From JAWKXU01 sp964468045 (lineage in GTDB: Bacteria > Pseudomonadota > Alphaproteobacteria > Sphingomonadales > Sphingomonadaceae): a stretch of 64,000 nucleotides of DNA. The stretch is from positions 1 through 64,000 of the forward strand of contig CAYXTO010000017.1 in NCBI GenBank assembly GCA_964468045.1, read 5' to 3'. This document shows positions 1-8,955 of the stretch, piece by piece. The translations under genes were made by a program, and so were the position numbers. The notes below the pieces were generated by a model. The model had not been told where the DNA came from and did no database searches. It was given only the letters and a program-made list of their open reading frames with translations. Every line of letters begins with the position of its first letter. Positions within the stretch are counted from its first letter, which is position 1.

Positions 1-464
1 CCCATGAAGATCGTGCAGGGCAGGCCGAACCGCGCCGCGACGGTGGCGGTCGCGACGCCGTGCTGGCCCGCGCCGGTTTCGGCGATGATCCGGGTCTTGC
101 CCATCCGTCGGGCCAGCAGGATCTGGCCGATGCAATTATTGATCTTGTGCGCGCCGGTGTGATTCAGTTCCTCGCGTTTGAAATAGATTTTGGCGCCCAT
201 GCCTTCGGGCGCGCCGGCGCGAAATTCCTCGGTCAGCCGCTCTGCATAGTAAAGCGGGCTGGGCCGGCCGACATAATGCGTCATCAGCCCGTCGAATTCC
301 GCCTGGAACTCCGGATCGGCCTGTGCGGCGCGATATTCGCGCTCCAGGTCCAGGATCAGCGGCATCAGGGTTTCGGCGACATAGCGGCCGCCGAACTGGC
401 CGAAATGCCCGCGCTCGTCCGGCTGTTTGCGCAGGCTGTTTGCGGTGGTGGTGCTTGCAGACAT
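1..464 (-). CDS. trpB: Tryptophan synthase beta chain, 5' part (runs off the window)
   Basis: This is the N-terminal ~154 residues of TrpB, the PLP enzyme that condenses indole with serine in the last step of tryptophan synthesis. The reading frame shows GHFGQFGGRYVAETL near the N-terminus and the PLP-lysine motif GAHKIN, followed by ETGAGQHGVATA, all hallmarks of TrpB. The ATG at 464 is followed by a Ser/Thr-rich stretch; a start this far before GHFGQFGG is normal for the family. It lies 72 bases downstream of trpF on the same strand, so the two are probably co-transcribed, with trpA expected beyond the window edge. Confidence 0.95.
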   Translation of the reverse strand, partial: MSASTTTANSLRKQPDERGHFGQFGGRYVAETLMPLILDLEREYRAAQADPEFQAEFDGLMTHYVGRPSPLYYAERLTEEFRAGAPEGMGAKIYFKREELNHTGAHKINNCIGQILLARRMGKTRIIAETGAGQHGVATATVAARFGLPCTIFM

Positions 465-536
465 GTCGCTGCGCGATTGGCAGAGCGGATCGCGTAAGTC
501 CAGCCCGACTCGGCCAGAACTTTGCCCAGCCGTTTC

Positions 537-1178
537 CTATGCCGACCGGACCGCCCCGCAGAATGCCGCGATCCTGTCCAGATCCTTGACCCCCGGTGCG
601 CTTTCCACGCCCGAGGATGTGTCCACCAGCGGCGTTCCCGTGATGCGGATGGCGTCAGCGACATTTTCGGAATTGAGCCCCCCGGCGAGACCCCAGTTCA
701 CGGCCGCCCGGTAGCCGCCGAGCAGCGACCAGTCGAACGCGAGGCCCATTCCCCCCGGCAAGGCGCCCTTCGGGGTCTTGGCGTCGAACAGGATCAGGTC
801 GGCCGCTTCCCTGTAGGCCAGGGCCCGATCCACATCCGCCGCGCAAGCAACGGGGAGGGCCTTCCACACCGGCTTGCCGAACCGCGCCTTGATCTGGGCT
901 GCGCGTTCCGGCGGCTCGCTACCGTGCAGCTGGATGGCGTCCAACCGGGCGGCGTGGAGGGCTTCCGCGATTTCGAGGTCGTCCGCATCCACGAACAGGC
1001 CGACCTTGCCGATGCGGGTGCCGGCGCGCGCCGCCAGTATCGCCGCCTCGCTCGGGGTGAGGTTGCGGGGCGAGGGCGGATAGAACACGAACCCGGCGTG
1101 CTGGGCCTGAGCGGCAATCACCGCTTCGAGAGCCTCGGCGGTGGTGATCCCGCATATCTTGATTTCGGTCCTGGCCAT
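537..1178 (-). CDS. trpF: Phosphoribosylanthranilate isomerase
   Basis: A complete 213-residue TIM-barrel isomerase, converting N-(5'-phosphoribosyl)anthranilate to the carboxyphenylamino-deoxyribulose phosphate in tryptophan synthesis. The N-terminal KICGITT motif carries the catalytic Cys. IQLHG, LILFDAKTPKG (catalytic Asp) and the phosphate-binding end PLVDTSSGVE are all in the expected order. The length is typical. It is directly upstream of trpB. In many alphaproteobacteria pyrF or lapA lies just upstream; here an oppositely oriented glutathione transferase separates trpF from pyrF, so trpF needs its own promoter in the 1179-1293 gap. Confidence 0.95.
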   Translation of the reverse strand: MARTEIKICGITTAEALEAVIAAQAQHAGFVFYPPSPRNLTPSEAAILAARAGTRIGKVGLFVDADDLEIAEALHAARLDAIQLHGSEPPERAAQIKARFGKPVWKALPVACAADVDRALAYREAADLILFDAKTPKGALPGGMGLAFDWSLLGGYRAAVNWGLAGGLNSENVADAIRITGTPLVDTSSGVESAPGVKDLDRIAAFCGAVRSA

Positions 1179-1293
1179 GATCGGCCCGTTACGCCAACAC
1201 GGCGCAAGAGCAAAGAGCCTGCGCGGGCGCTTGTGGGATGCCGGCGGCGGCGATACGGTCCGCGCCCGAGAGAGATGAGGAAAAGGCCCCCGG

Positions 1294-2010
1294 ATGATAA
1301 CGCTATACTATGTCGCCAGCCCCAATGTGCACAAGATCTGCATCGCGCTGGAGGAGATGGAGCTTCCCTATGAGCTCTCTCCGGTCGATCTCAGCAAGAA
1401 CGAGCATCGCGATCCCGCCAAGGTCGGGGGGGCGAAGAACGGCCGCCTGCCCATCATCCGCGACGATGAGCCGGCCGATGGTGGCGAGCCGATCGTCACC
1501 TTCGAATCCGGCGCCATCCTGCAATATCTGGCGGAGAAGACCGAGCGCTTCCTGCCGGTGGAACAGCGCGCGCGGCAGGAAGTGCTGCAATGGCTGTTCT
1601 GGCAGATGGGCGGGCTTGGCCCGATCGGCGGGCAGCTGTTCCACTTCATGGCCTTCGCTCCGCAGATCGCGCCCGATTTCGACAACAGCTACTCGCTCAG
1701 CCGCTATCGCAACATGTGGATCAGCCTGTGGGAGCTGATGGACCGACAATTGGCCGAAACCCCGTTCCTCGCGGGCGACTACTCCATCGCGGACATGGCC
1801 TGCATCCCGTGGATCCAGTACATCCCCCCGCATGACGGGGAGGAGCGCTATCCCAATGTGGAACGCTGGCGCGAGCAGGTCGGCTCCCGGCCCGCGGTCA
1901 GGCGCGCCTATGAGCGGGCCTTCGCGCTCGATACGGGATACGAACGCAACGAGCTGGGCGCGACGCTGTTTCCATTCGACGGGATACTCAAGCACGTCAT
2001 CGTGACGTGA
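1294..2010 (+). CDS. Glutathione S-transferase (YghU/YfcG, nu-class-like)
   Basis: A 238-residue cytosolic GST. The N-terminal thioredoxin fold begins ITLYYVASPNVHK, continues with a cis-Pro region around GRLPIIRD and the glutathione gamma-Glu-binding FESGAILQYLAEK. The alpha-helical C-terminal domain contains FLAGDYSIADMACIPW, the usual N-capping box. The SPNVHK active-site segment, with no catalytic Tyr, resembles nu-class enzymes with disulfide reductase activity; this is inference. The gene is convergent with pyrF, with 33 bases between the ends, and divergent from trpF. The substrate cannot be read from sequence. Confidence 0.88.
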   Translation: MITLYYVASPNVHKICIALEEMELPYELSPVDLSKNEHRDPAKVGGAKNGRLPIIRDDEPADGGEPIVTFESGAILQYLAEKTERFLPVEQRARQEVLQWLFWQMGGLGPIGGQLFHFMAFAPQIAPDFDNSYSLSRYRNMWISLWELMDRQLAETPFLAGDYSIADMACIPWIQYIPPHDGEERYPNVERWREQVGSRPAVRRAYERAFALDTGYERNELGATLFPFDGILKHVIVT

Positions 2011-2043
2011 TCCCGCGCGCTTTCCGCGCAAGATGTTCGTTTC

Positions 2044-2721
2044 CTAAAGCGTCGCCTCGATCGCCCGGGCCGCAGCCAGCGGATCCTCTGCACGGCTGAT
2101 CGGGCGGCCGATCACCAGCACGCTTGCCCCATCGTCGCGCGCCGAGCGCGGGGTGACGGTCCGCTTCTGGTCGGCCGAAGGCTTGCCGTTCCCCGGGCGC
2201 AGGCCCGGGACCACGAAGAAGCCGTCTTTCCATTGCTTGTGGACGGCGGCGATTTCCTGGCCGGAGCAGACGATTCCGTCCAGCCCGGCGGCATGCGCGA
2301 GTTCGGCCAGGCGCATGACCTGATCGTGGGCCTTGCCGCTGATCCCGGTCGCGGTCATGTCGCTTTCGTCCATGCTGGTCAGCAGGGTGACCGCGACCAC
2401 CTTGGTGCCCGCCGCCGCCGCGGCCTTGGCGTCTTCCATCATCGCGCGCCCGCCGCCCGCGTGGATCGTCACGATCGCGGGTTCCAGCACATGGATCGCC
2501 TGCATCGCGCCCGCGACGGTATTGGGGATGTCATGCAGCTTGAGATCGAGGAAGATCGGCAGCCCGATATGGGCGATTTCATGCACGCCGTGATGCCCGT
2601 GGGCGCAAAAGAATTCGAGGCCCAGCTTGAGCCCGCCAATGTGGGATTTCACCCGCTGGGCGAGCGCTTTTGCGGCTTCGAGCTGCGGCAGATCGAGAGC
2701 AAGATAGATCGGATTGCTCAT
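2044..2721 (-). CDS. pyrF: Orotidine 5'-phosphate decarboxylase
   Basis: A complete 225-residue PyrF, which decarboxylates OMP to UMP in pyrimidine synthesis. The catalytic tetrad motif DLKLHDIPNT is present, together with the barrel strands IYLALDLP and GLKLGLEFF and the C-terminal phosphate-gripping segment LVIGRPISRAEDP. The ATG overlaps the stop of the upstream LapA-like gene by four bases (ATGA), which indicates translational coupling in a lapA-pyrF operon. Confidence 0.96.
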   Translation of the reverse strand: MSNPIYLALDLPQLEAAKALAQRVKSHIGGLKLGLEFFCAHGHHGVHEIAHIGLPIFLDLKLHDIPNTVAGAMQAIHVLEPAIVTIHAGGGRAMMEDAKAAAAAGTKVVAVTLLTSMDESDMTATGISGKAHDQVMRLAELAHAAGLDGIVCSGQEIAAVHKQWKDGFFVVPGLRPGNGKPSADQKRTVTPRSARDDGASVLVIGRPISRAEDPLAAARAIEATL

Positions 2722-3098
2722 GGAGTCTCACTTGCGGGTTTGCTGGTGTCTGCGGGCGGTGGCGGGGCCGCTTCGGTATCGGTATCGGCATCGCCAGCGG
2801 CGCCGGTTTCCGGCACGGCCGGCGGCAAGGCTTCTGCTTGCGCCAGGCTGGCCGCGGCGCTGCGGGCGGCGCTTTCCAGGATGCTGATCCGCCGGTTGAG
2901 GCGCCAGACCTTGCCGCGATGAAGCAGCCACATCGGCACCAGCCCGATAAGGAAGGAGAGGATCAGGAGCGCGGGAATCTTGGTTTCCAGCACGAAGCCT
3001 TCCCAGACCTTCACCTCCACCGGGCGCCAGTTGTTGATGGCGAAGATGATCAGCGCGATCACCAGCACCACCCATACGATGGTTCTCACGATTTGCAT
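2718..3098 (-). CDS. LapA-family inner-membrane protein
   Basis: 126 residues. Two hydrophobic segments, around residues 5-22 and 42-60, are joined by the NNWRPVEVKVWEG type loop. These match the LapA (DUF1049) domain of lipopolysaccharide-assembly protein A. A short coiled region and an Ala/Pro/acidic C-terminal tail follow. LapA with LapB tunes LpxC turnover in enterobacteria; whether this homologue does so is unknown. It sits immediately upstream of pyrF and overlaps it by four bases, an order common in sphingomonads. Confidence 0.82.
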   Translation of the reverse strand: MQIVRTIVWVVLVIALIIFAINNWRPVEVKVWEGFVLETKIPALLILSFLIGLVPMWLLHRGKVWRLNRRISILESAARSAAASLAQAEALPPAVPETGAAGDADTDTEAAPPPPADTSKPASETP

Positions 3099-3186
3099 GG
3101 ACCGCAGGCTCCTTCCCCGTTGCTGGCGCCGTTGCCGCGCGCCTGGCGATGCTAAGCTGCTCTGGCCGGGAAGGAAAGAGCGAGGA

Positions 3187-4497
3187 TCATGCGAAGATGC
3201 GGGCGAAGATGCGGTCCACCTGCGCGAAATGATAATCGAGGTCGAATTTCTCCTCGAGCTCGCCGGCGCCGAGGGCAGCCGTCACTTCCGGATCCTGCTT
3301 GAGCAGTTCGAGCAGGGAAAGCTGCCCGTCGGATTCCCACACCTTCATCGCATTGCGCTGGACGATCGCATAGGCGCCCTCCCGGCTCACGCCGGCCTGG
3401 GTCAGCGCCAGCAGCACGCGCTGGGAATGGATCAGGCCGCCCATGCGGTCGAGGTTCTTGCGCATCCGCTCCGGATAGATCAGCAGCTTGTCGACCACCC
3501 CGGTGAGGCGGGCGAGCGCGAAATCCAGCGTGATCGTGGCGTCGGGGCCGATGTAGCGCTCCACCGAGGAGTGCGAGATGTCCCGCTCATGCCAGAGCGC
3601 CACGTTTTCCAGGGCCGGGGTGACGGCGGAACGGACCACCCGGGCAAGCCCGGTCAGGTTTTCCGTGAGCACCGGGTTGCGCTTGTGCGGCATGGCCGAG
3701 GACCCCTTCTGGCCGGGGGCGAAATATTCCTCCGCTTCCAGCACTTCGGTGCGCTGCAGGTGGCGGATCTCCACCGCCAGCCGCTCGATCGAGCTGGCGA
3801 TAACGCCCAGCGTGGCGAAGAACATCGCGTGCCGGTCGCGCGGGATCACCTGGGTGGAGATGGGTTCGATGGAAAGGCCCAGCTTTTCCGCGACATATTC
3901 CTCCACCGCCGGATCGATATTGGCGAAGGTGCCCACGGCGCCGGAAATCGCGCAGGTGGCGATCTCTTCCCGGGCCGCGACGAGGCGGGTCTTGCAGCGC
4001 GCGAACTCGGCATAGGCCTGCGCCAGCTTCAGCCCGAAGGTGGTCGGTTCCGCGTGGATGCCGTGGCTGCGGCCGATGGTCGGGGTGTATTTGTGTTCTT
4101 CCGCGCGGCGCCGGAGCGCGGCAAGCAGCGCATCGAGATCGGCGAGCAGGAGATCGGCGGCGCGGGCAAGCTGTACCGCCAGCGTCGTGTCGAGCACGTC
4201 GGAACTGGTCATGCCCTGGTGCATGAAGCGGGCCTCGTCCCCCACCTGCTCGGCGACCCAGGTCAGGAATGCGATCACGTCATGCTTGGTGACCGCTTCG
4301 ATCGCATCGATCGCGGTGACATCGATGGTCGGGCCGGTCGCCCACCAGTCCCATAGCGCCTTGCCGGCGGACGGCGGCACCACGCCCAGTTCGCCCAGCT
4401 TGTCGGTCGCATGGGCCTCGATCTCGAACCAGATGCGAAAGCGCGCTTCCGGTTCCCAGATCTCGGTCATTGCGGGGCGGGCGTAACGGGGGACCAT
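3187..4497 (-). CDS. purB: Adenylosuccinate lyase
   Basis: A complete 436-residue fumarase-superfamily lyase. It acts twice in purine synthesis, releasing fumarate from SAICAR and from adenylosuccinate. The signature loop GSSAMPHKRNP is present, together with GMTSSDVLDT and the substrate-binding SHGIHAEPTT segment. The ATG at 4497 is preceded by GGAG at suitable spacing. The gene stands alone, followed by the lapA-pyrF pair 88 bases downstream. Its leader contains a 23-base motif shared with the region upstream of rpsA. Confidence 0.96.
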   Translation of the reverse strand: MVPRYARPAMTEIWEPEARFRIWFEIEAHATDKLGELGVVPPSAGKALWDWWATGPTIDVTAIDAIEAVTKHDVIAFLTWVAEQVGDEARFMHQGMTSSDVLDTTLAVQLARAADLLLADLDALLAALRRRAEEHKYTPTIGRSHGIHAEPTTFGLKLAQAYAEFARCKTRLVAAREEIATCAISGAVGTFANIDPAVEEYVAEKLGLSIEPISTQVIPRDRHAMFFATLGVIASSIERLAVEIRHLQRTEVLEAEEYFAPGQKGSSAMPHKRNPVLTENLTGLARVVRSAVTPALENVALWHERDISHSSVERYIGPDATITLDFALARLTGVVDKLLIYPERMRKNLDRMGGLIHSQRVLLALTQAGVSREGAYAIVQRNAMKVWESDGQLSLLELLKQDPEVTAALGAGELEEKFDLDYHFAQVDRIFARIFA

Positions 4498-4925
4498 GTT
4501 CGACTCCGGTAATTCTGGACGGGCCAGCCGCTAGGGACAGGGCGCGCGGAAGGCAACCCCGATGGGAGCGAAGGGGCCAGCGCGAATCCCGTATGGTTCA
4601 GGAAAGACAGTCCTTCCCTGACGCAGGTTGACACAGTTGACACTGTTCAGGAGAAAATTTCCGGAGCATGCCGGGAAGGCCTGAAACCCGCACGAAACAG
4701 CCGGAAATGGGGGGATGTCGGTGGGGCTGGGCATGCCTTCCTCCATGACCGATTCCGGGGAAGTAGGAAATCGGATTTGATCGCGGTGCGCGACCCCCTC
4801 CCGTCATGTCGTTCCATGTCATTTGCGGAAAAGGCAACATACTGCGGAATTGTTACGGCATATGCAATTGACTCGCAATATCGTGCAATCTACCCGCGCC
4901 CCGGTTGGTAAAAAGGGGTCTGTTC
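4498..4925. other. Intergenic region between purB and the TonB receptor
   Basis: About 430 bases between two divergent genes, so it should hold the promoters of both. The half near purB carries the TTGACA-containing 23-base motif listed separately. The half near the receptor is relatively AT-rich (about 4840-4890), with ATATGCAATTGACTCGCAAT. That stretch could be a regulator or Fur-type site, but I cannot assign it. No convincing coding frame was seen. Confidence 0.6.
4627..4649. repeat. 23-base TTGACA tandem motif, copy 1
   Basis: Reads GTTGACA, two bases, then GTTGACACTGTTCA. The same 23-base motif occurs at 20423-20445 with only two mismatches. Each copy lies in the 5' flank of a minus-strand housekeeping gene (purB here, rpsA there) and is followed by an A-rich stretch. 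It could be a promoter-like double -35 element, a protein-binding site, or a dispersed repeat. Confidence 0.6.
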
Positions 4926-7049
4926 ATGCGGCGCATTGCCTTGTCGTTTCTCTCCACTTCCATTCTGGCGGGTCTGGCCTGGTGCCCTCCGGCGCTGGCC
5001 GAGCAGGTCGATGACAGATCGGCGGAGGCGAAGCCGGCCAAGGCGGATATCATCGTCACCGGATTGCGGGAGGAAGAAGGCCAGAACCAGAGCTCATCGA
5101 GCGGGGCGCTCGGTTCCAAGTCGCTGCTCGACACGCCCTATTCCGTGACCGTGGTCGATGCGGAGGATATTTCCAAGCGCCAGGCCACGACCATCGCCCA
5201 GGTCTTCGTCAACGATCCTTCCGTCTTTTCCTTCGCCACCGCGGGCACCACCAACTGGTGGGGCTTGCAGATCCGTGGGCTCGGCGTGCGCAACTACTAT
5301 ATCGATGATGTGCCGCTGCTGCTCTACTGGGGCGGCGATTTCCCGCTGGAATCCATCGAAAGCGTGCAGGCGCTGAAGGGCCTCAGCGGCTTCATGTACG
5401 GCTTCGGCGCGCCGGGCGGGACGATCAGCTATCGCACCAAGCGCCCCACCGCCGAGCCGCTGCTGACCACCGAGATCGGCTATCGCACCAACGGCGTGCT
5501 GTTCGGCCATGTGGATGCCGGCGGCCCGCTGACGCAGGATGGCAAGCTCGGCTATCGGATCAATCTCGCGGGAGAGAAGGGCACGGCCTACAACGACGCC
5601 GGCGTCAACCGCTGGTTGGGATCGCTGGCGCTCAGCTATGCCTTCAGCGACGATCTGGACTGGTATGCGACGGCCACCTACGACGACAGCAAGCTGGAGC
5701 ATGAGCCGTTCCAGATCTACTGGGCCGACTGGGTCTATCAGGACACCGTCCTGCCCAGGCCGACCTACGACTATGACAAGCTGAACATCGACAACAGCTA
5801 TTACAAGGCGCGGACACTGGCCACGGCGACCGGCCTCGACTGGCGGTTCGCGCCCGACTGGTCGGCGAAGCTGACCTACGGCTACACCAGCAAGCTGCAT
5901 CATTCGAACAAGATGTTCGTCTACATGGTGAACCAGGAAGGCGATTACGAAGGCTATGCCTATAACTTCGCCGAGCTGGACAAGAGCCACTTCGCCCAGG
6001 CGATGCTGCAGGGCGAGTTCGAGACCGGGCCGGTGCGCCATGCGATCGTCGCCGGCGCATCCTATATGGTCAACGATTCCTTCTTCGGCGCGAACTCGCA
6101 TTGGAGCAACGACTTCAACGGCAATATCTACGAGGATCAGGATTTCCTGGTCACGCGCGCCATAGACTGGAGCACCGAGGGTTTCCCCTATCTGGAGCGC
6201 CAGCGCGCCCTGTTCCTCAGCGATACGCTGTATTTCGGCGATCATGTGCAGGCGGTGATCGGAGCGCGCTATACCCGCTACAAGCTGGTCGACAGCGATG
6301 GCGACCCGACGGTGGATAGCGGCTATCGTACCTCCGCCGTGTCGCCCACCTTCGCGCTGATCGTCAAGCCCGCGCCCTATGTGTCGATCTACGGCAGCTA
6401 TGTGGAATCGCTGGAGCCCGGCAGCCGCGTCACCGGCGAATACGCCAATGTGGGCGATATCCTGAAGGCGACCGTCAGCAAGCAATATGAGGTCGGCGTC
6501 AAATACGAGCATCGCGGCCTCAGCCTGACCGCCGCCGGCTTCAAGGTGGAGCGGGTCAATACCATGGACCAGTTCATCGACGGCGAGCGTTTTCTCACCC
6601 AGGATGGGCTGACGGTCTACAAGGGGATCGAGGCCATCGCGAGCTATCGGGTGAATGAGAATCTTCGCCTCGGCGTGGGCGCCATCCATCTCGATCCGGA
6701 AATCCGGGATGTGTCGGAAGACAATGCCTATCTGATCGGCAATGTGCCGGCCGAGGCGGCCAAATGGCAGGTCACCGGCAATGTGGAATATCACCTGCCG
6801 TCCGTCCCCGGCCTGAGCGTGCATGGCAATGTCCGTTATTTCGGCAAGGCGCCGACCGACGACAGCAATTTCCTCTACATCCCGGACCGGACGCTGGCCA
6901 ACGCCGGCTTCCAGTACGAAACCCTGATCGGCGACCGCAAGATCGCCTTCACGGGCAATGTGAACAACCTGTTCAACAAGAAATACTGGGGGCTGGGCAA
7001 TATCGGGGAAGGCATCAATGGATCGGTGAGCGCGAAGATCTATTGGTGA
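4926..7049 (+). CDS. TonB-dependent receptor (siderophore-receptor type)
   Basis: An outer-membrane gated beta-barrel of about 707 residues. The ATG at 4926 is chosen over an in-frame upstream TTG because AAAAGGGG sits just before it and a clean signal peptide follows (MRRIALSFLSTSILAGLAW, cleaved after ALA). The mature N-terminus has a short IIVTG-type box. The plug domain begins at DTPYSVTVVDAEDI and the barrel ends in a terminal aromatic (KIYW). The family imports siderophores or other large scarce substrates with TonB-ExbBD energy. The next genes, convergent, are a ferredoxin and a P450, so the ligand may be an organic substrate rather than iron; that is inference. Confidence 0.9.
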   Translation: MRRIALSFLSTSILAGLAWCPPALAEQVDDRSAEAKPAKADIIVTGLREEEGQNQSSSSGALGSKSLLDTPYSVTVVDAEDISKRQATTIAQVFVNDPSVFSFATAGTTNWWGLQIRGLGVRNYYIDDVPLLLYWGGDFPLESIESVQALKGLSGFMYGFGAPGGTISYRTKRPTAEPLLTTEIGYRTNGVLFGHVDAGGPLTQDGKLGYRINLAGEKGTAYNDAGVNRWLGSLALSYAFSDDLDWYATATYDDSKLEHEPFQIYWADWVYQDTVLPRPTYDYDKLNIDNSYYKARTLATATGLDWRFAPDWSAKLTYGYTSKLHHSNKMFVYMVNQEGDYEGYAYNFAELDKSHFAQAMLQGEFETGPVRHAIVAGASYMVNDSFFGANSHWSNDFNGNIYEDQDFLVTRAIDWSTEGFPYLERQRALFLSDTLYFGDHVQAVIGARYTRYKLVDSDGDPTVDSGYRTSAVSPTFALIVKPAPYVSIYGSYVESLEPGSRVTGEYANVGDILKATVSKQYEVGVKYEHRGLSLTAAGFKVERVNTMDQFIDGERFLTQDGLTVYKGIEAIASYRVNENLRLGVGAIHLDPEIRDVSEDNAYLIGNVPAEAAKWQVTGNVEYHLPSVPGLSVHGNVRYFGKAPTDDSNFLYIPDRTLANAGFQYETLIGDRKIAFTGNVNNLFNKKYWGLGNIGEGINGSVSAKIYW

Positions 7050-7093
7050 CCTGCCGGGCCTTACTTGCCTGAATGACGGTCCGGACGCCGCTT

Positions 7094-7110
7094 CCCGCCT
7101 TGCGGGCGGG
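7094..7110. terminator. Short hairpin between convergent genes
   Basis: CCCGCC and GGCGGG can pair across a short TTGC-centred loop. It lies in the 80-base gap between the TonB receptor and the convergent ferredoxin gene. There is no clear T-run on either strand, so terminator function is tentative. Confidence 0.35.
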
Positions 7111-7129
7111 ATCGGCGGTTGTCCTGACC

Positions 7130-7450
7130 CTAGTCGATCGGCGGGGGCACTGTGATGCGCAGGCCGTCCGGCACGGCTTCGTAGGACAGCTGGCAGGACA
7201 GGCGCGATTGCTCGGCGCTGTTCTCGAGGCTGCTCAGCAGTTCCTCCTCCTCGATCTCGATCCCGGGCAATTGCCGCATGAACATGCGGTCCACATAGAC
7301 ATGGCAGGTCCCGCAGGAGCAGTTCCCCCCGCACAGCGCCGCGACGCCGTCCGGCTCCGCTTCCCGGATCGCTTCCATCAGGCTCTGGCCCGGGCTGATG
7401 CTGGCGTCGCGCCTTTCTCCGTTCGCCAGGGTCAGGATCACATCTTTCAC
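7130..7450 (-). CDS. Putidaredoxin-like [2Fe-2S] ferredoxin
   Basis: 106 residues. Cysteines at 40, 46, 49 and 86 give the C-x5-C-x2-C plus distal C arrangement of adrenodoxin/putidaredoxin-type ferredoxins, including the GTCHVYV signature. It starts with GTG at 7450, preceded by GGGAG. It lies 36 bases downstream of the P450 gene on the same strand, so it is most likely that enzyme's electron donor. No dedicated reductase gene is adjacent; FprA at 46.8-48.1 kb is one candidate partner, but that is only inference. Confidence 0.92.
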   Translation of the reverse strand: MKDVILTLANGERRDASISPGQSLMEAIREAEPDGVAALCGGNCSCGTCHVYVDRMFMRQLPGIEIEEEELLSSLENSAEQSRLSCQLSYEAVPDGLRITVPPPID

Positions 7451-7486
7451 AGGTCCGAACTCCCCCGCCGGTTCCGATGATCGCTT

Positions 7487-8788
7487 TCAGGCATGGGCGC
7501 TGGCGAGCCAGGCCTCGACCGCCTTCTTCTGCGCGCCGCCGTGCTGGTTGAGCGGCTTGCCCGGCTTGAAATGGACAGGCACGGAGGAGATTCCGGCGAT
7601 GGGGCCGGGAATCCAGTGAATGCTTTTCCCGCTGTCCACTTCGTAATCCGGCATCCTCTGCAGGAATTCCTCCAGCAGCACGCGCGCTTCCAGCGTGATC
7701 AGGTTGGCGCCGAGGCAGCGATGGGTGCCGTTGCCCAGGGCCAGATGCTGGTTCAGCTTGCGGTCGAGGCGGAATTCGTCCGGATTCTCGAACTTGCGCG
7801 GATCCCGGTTGGCGATCGGGATGACGCATTGCATCAGGTCGCCCGCCTTCATGTCGCAGCCATGGAAGGTGACGTCCCGGGCGATCATCCGGCCGACGCA
7901 GGCCGGGGAGTAATAGCGCAGGAATTCGTCCACCGCGGCGGGGATCAGCGCGGGGTCCTGCCGCAGCCAGTCGCGCAGTTGCGTATCCCGGCCCAGATGC
8001 CAGAGGATGGCGGAGAGCAGGCGGGCGGTGTTGTCGATGCCGCCCACCATCAGCAGGGTGCAGTAGCCGCGCAATTCGTCATGGGTGAACTTGCGCCCCT
8101 CGAATTCCGAATTGACGACGTGGGACAGCACGTCGCTGCCGGGATTGGCTTGGTAGCGCGTGATGGTCTCGTCGAAATAGGCGTACATTTCGTCGATATT
8201 GGCTTCGCTCTGCTCCACCGTCATGGTGTGCGCTTCGGCCAGCGCCGCCACCCAGCGGGCGAACCTGGGGCCTTCCTCGGCCGGAAGCCCCATGATGATG
8301 GCGGTCACCAGCGCCGGGATCGGCTTGGCGATGATCTTTGCGAGATCGGCCTGCCCATCCTCGATGAAACCGTCGATCAGCAGATTCACATTCTCGCGAA
8401 TCTGCGCTTCGTAGACCTTCACCCCCACCGGATTGAACGGGCGGTTGACCAGGCCGCGCTGCAGCCGGTGATCGGGGTCGTCGTAGGAGACGATCATGAA
8501 CGGCTCCTTCACCGGGTAAGGCGGGAAGGTCGGCTCCTTGTTCGAGAAGAACTCCGGCTGCCGCGCGAGCTCCATGAACTCCTCGTAGCCGAACACCGCC
8601 CAGAACCCGCCGTGGCGTTCCGCCCAGCCGACCATGCGGTCGGCCGCCAGCGCTTCGTCGCGGACCTGGCGATAATAATCATAGGGCGTTCCATCCGGTC
8701 CGATCTGCGGATCGACATGATCGAATTCCCGCATCAGCGGGCCGGATTGCGGGCCTCTTGCGACATTGGACGACGTGCTCGCCATCAT
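7487..8788 (-). CDS. Cytochrome P450 with Asn at the I-helix alcohol position
   Basis: A 433-residue soluble class I bacterial P450. Visible motifs are ExxR at E288-R291, the heme-binding loop LALGNGTHRCLG with the thiolate Cys at about 358, and the I-helix GGIDNT at 249-254. Most P450s have acid-Thr at the last part of this helix motif; here the acid (D252) is followed by Asn (N253). The same replacement is known in CYP176A1 (P450cin, cineole hydroxylase). The overall style is like CYP101/CYP176-type terpenoid monooxygenases, but the substrate is unknown. GAGAGG precedes the ATGATG start. It forms a P450-ferredoxin operon. Confidence 0.93.
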   Translation of the reverse strand: MMASTSSNVARGPQSGPLMREFDHVDPQIGPDGTPYDYYRQVRDEALAADRMVGWAERHGGFWAVFGYEEFMELARQPEFFSNKEPTFPPYPVKEPFMIVSYDDPDHRLQRGLVNRPFNPVGVKVYEAQIRENVNLLIDGFIEDGQADLAKIIAKPIPALVTAIIMGLPAEEGPRFARWVAALAEAHTMTVEQSEANIDEMYAYFDETITRYQANPGSDVLSHVVNSEFEGRKFTHDELRGYCTLLMVGGIDNTARLLSAILWHLGRDTQLRDWLRQDPALIPAAVDEFLRYYSPACVGRMIARDVTFHGCDMKAGDLMQCVIPIANRDPRKFENPDEFRLDRKLNQHLALGNGTHRCLGANLITLEARVLLEEFLQRMPDYEVDSGKSIHWIPGPIAGISSVPVHFKPGKPLNQHGGAQKKAVEAWLASAHA

Positions 8789-8955
8789 CCTCTCTCCGAT
8801 ATTGTTTTGGTCTGATGTTTTATTCCATGTCTGGTATCATCGTTTCAACCCCGGCAACGGCTTTTTTCCGCCTTCCTCCTCATTCGGCAGGGGCGGCGAC
8901 GGTTCGCCGGCGTGCCGAGACGCCACCGAACTTGCCCGGCGCTGACATTTGCATC

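Noticed and set aside
60..497. Plus-strand open frame of 145 codons at the window start
   Set aside because: It is antisense to trpB, which shows clear family motifs on the minus strand; high GC content creates long shadow frames.
5094..7829. 911-codon minus-strand open frame across the TonB receptor and ferredoxin
   Set aside because: The protein is Arg/His/Gln-rich with no domain, and the plus-strand receptor and minus-strand ferredoxin in another frame are fully convincing. The length is a GC-codon artefact.
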